A stretch of DNA of 64,000 nucleotides from assembly GCA_965267505.1 (NCBI GenBank), contig OZ254081.1, forward strand, positions 186,001 to 250,000, written 5' to 3'. Source of the stretch: JANQHS01 sp965267505 (lineage in GTDB: Bacteria > Bacteroidota > Bacteroidia > Cytophagales > CCMP332). This document shows, one piece after another, positions 62,556-64,000 of the stretch. The notes under the pieces were generated by a model. It saw only the letters and a list, made by a program, of their open reading frames with translations, had not been told where the DNA came from and did no database searches. The stretch's first letter is position 1. Every line of letters begins with the position of its first letter. The translations under genes were made by a program, and so were the position numbers.

Positions 62556-64000
62556 CTAAGCTGCTTCCTCTTCCATAAGATCCTTCTCTACCTTCAGGTT
62601 ATTGATTATAAAATCTTGTCTTTCCGGTGTGTTCTTGCCCATGAAATAAGCCAGGAGCTTCTTAATATGAGTATCTGTACTGAGCAAAACAGGTTGAAGC
62701 TTTATATCCTCACCTATAAAATTTCCAAACTCATCTGGAGAGATCTCTCCTAATCCTTTGAATCTGGTGATCTCAGGGTTGGCTCCTAGCTTTTTTATGG
62801 CTGCCTGTTTTTCTGCCTCGGAGTAACAATAAATGGTCTCCTTTTTATTTCTAACCCGGAATAAAGGCGTCTCCAATATATAAACGTGATTGTTCCTTAC
62901 AAGGTCGGGGTAAAACTGGAGAAAGAAGGTTAGCATAAGAAGTCGGATATGCATTCCGTCTACATCCGCATCCGTAGCTAAGACGATGTTATTGTACCTA
63001 AGATCATCTAAGCCTTCCTCGATATCCAGGGCATGGTGCAAAAGATTGAATTCTTCATTTTCATAAACCACCTTCTTTGTGAGACCGAAGGTGTTCAAAG
63101 GCTTTCCTCTTAAACTGAAAACTGCCTGAGTCTCTACATCTCTTGACTTGGTAATGGAACCGGAAGCGGAATCTCCTTCGGTAATAAAAAGGGTCGTCTC
63201 CTGTTTCCTATCTCCTTTTTTATCGTTGTAATGAGCTCTACAATCCCTTAGCTTTCTGTTATGTAAACTGGCTTTCTTAGCTCTTTCATTTGCCAGCTTT
63301 TTAATACCGGCTAGTTCCTTCCTTTCCTTTTCAGACTGTAGAATTCGCTTTTGTAATTGTTCCGCGGTATCCGGATTTCTGTGAAGGAAATTATCCAGCT
63401 CTTTCTTTACAAAGTCGTTGACATAAGTTCTGATCGTAGGAGCATCCGGGCCCATTGCTTGAGACCCAAGTTTGGTTTTGGTCTGAGATTCGAAAACCGG
63501 CTCCTGAACCTTAACGGAAATAGCTCCAACTATACCGGTCCTGACATCAGCTGCATCAAAATTCTTATTGTAAAACTCTCGGATGGTCTTTACCACAGCC
63601 TCCCTAAACGCAGCTAAATGCGTACCTCCCTGGGTTGTATGTTGACCGTTCACAAATGAGTAATAATCTTCCCCGTATTGGTTGGTATGGGACATACAAA
63701 TCTCAATATCCTCCCCCTTTAAGTGGATCAAAGGATAACGGATTGCATCAGAATCTACCTTTCTCTCCAGAAGATCGCGCAAGCCATTCTCTGAATGGAT
63801 CTTTTTGCTGTTCAAGTAGATAGAGAGACCGGAATTTAGGAATGCATAATTCCACACCTGATCTTCAACATAGTCCTGCATGAAACTATAGTTCTTGAAG
63901 ATATCAGCATTGGGAATGAAGGAGGTAAAGGTCCCATCTCTTTCTTCCGACTTACCGATCTTATCATCATTGATCAGTTCCCCCTTTTCGAAATAGGCTC
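62556..64000 (-). CDS. parE: DNA topoisomerase IV subunit B, 5'-truncated by window edge
   Basis: ATPase subunit of topoisomerase IV. The frame continues past the ATG at 63881 to the window edge, reading DGTFTSFIPNADIF, which is normal GyrB/ParE sequence; the N-terminal ATP-binding part is outside. Visible are the transducer domain, the TOPRIM block with TLFITEGDSASG (acidic catalytic Glu) and ATDADVDGMHIRLL (Asp-x-Asp), RGKPLNTFG, and RFKGLGEISPDEF in the C-terminal region. The last residues are EEEAA. It lies upstream of parC, separated by the opposite-strand lipoprotein gene. Confidence 0.96.
   Translation of the reverse strand, partial: AYFEKGELINDDKIGKSEERDGTFTSFIPNADIFKNYSFMQDYVEDQVWNYAFLNSGLSIYLNSKKIHSENGLRDLLERKVDSDAIRYPLIHLKGEDIEICMSHTNQYGEDYYSFVNGQHTTQGGTHLAAFREAVVKTIREFYNKNFDAADVRTGIVGAISVKVQEPVFESQTKTKLGSQAMGPDAPTIRTYVNDFVKKELDNFLHRNPDTAEQLQKRILQSEKERKELAGIKKLANERAKKASLHNRKLRDCRAHYNDKKGDRKQETTLFITEGDSASGSITKSRDVETQAVFSLRGKPLNTFGLTKKVVYENEEFNLLHHALDIEEGLDDLRYNNIVLATDADVDGMHIRLLMLTFFLQFYPDLVRNNHVYILETPLFRVRNKKETIYCYSEAEKQAAIKKLGANPEITRFKGLGEISPDEFGNFIGEDIKLQPVLLSTDTHIKKLLAYFMGKNTPERQDFIINNLKVEKDLMEEEAA

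Noticed and set aside
1..64000. tRNA, rRNA, CRISPR array, insertion sequence, prophage or toxin-antitoxin elements
   Set aside because: None seen: no transposase or integrase motifs, no regularly spaced short repeats, and the intergenic gaps are too short and AT-rich for tRNA clusters.

Overview
This is a 64 kb chromosomal window from a member of the Bacteroidota, probably a marine Flavobacteriales or Cryomorphaceae-like lineage. Evidence: at least six proteins end in a type A type IX secretion (T9SS) sorting domain; there are typical Bacteroidota families (DUF5686, DUF2911, NamZ/DUF1343, PspC-GIN, PorU2-like C25 peptidase, TPR lipoprotein); several starts have a Bacteroidota -7 element (TAnnTTTG); and Shine-Dalgarno sequences are mostly weak. 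TTG starts are common. I see no rRNA, tRNA, CRISPR array, insertion sequence or phage gene. No gene-free stretch exceeds 300 bases; the longest, about 250 b, is the porU2-padR gap.

Layout. 1-1.5 kb: 3' part of pckA with its terminator. 1.6-3.1 kb: two tandem paralogous outer-membrane barrel proteins. 3.1-5.9 kb: a secreted zinc metallopeptidase. 6-10.8 kb (minus): gmhB-like HAD phosphatase, arginase, argS, glutathione peroxidase and menA, very tightly packed. 10.9-15.5 kb: GT2 glycosyltransferase, LolE-like permease (minus), NamZ muramidase, fmt, folA. 15.5-20.4 kb (minus): giant PorU2-like C25 peptidase. 20.7-23.4 kb: padR-pspC operon behind a palindromic operator. 23.5-29.1 kb: a PriA homologue whose helicase motifs are all degenerate, convergent with an AddA/RecB-like helicase-nuclease. 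29.2-36.9 kb (minus): DUF5686, TPR lipoprotein, thrS, infC (AUU start), rpmI, rplT, then DUF2911. 37.0-39.5 kb: pepE and an SLC13-type transporter.

39.6-59.3 kb holds four consecutive giant T9SS-secreted proteins (1590, 1038, 1938 and about 1835 aa), each with its own terminator. They are assembled from a shared kit: FN3 modules with a CGPGDTS-like signature, adhesin/MAM-like jelly rolls, CARDB modules, beta-helices, LamG, PKD and the sorting domain. The arrangement points to duplication and shuffling of modules in a surface or matrix adhesin locus.

59.3-64 kb (minus): parC and parE (parE cut by the window edge), with a small lipoprotein gene between them on the opposite strand.

Most of the window is housekeeping. 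The parts that stand out are the helicase-dead-looking PriA, the adhesin array, the padR control region with an orphan terminator upstream, the AUU start of infC, and several genes with a -7-like element only 4 nt before the start codon.
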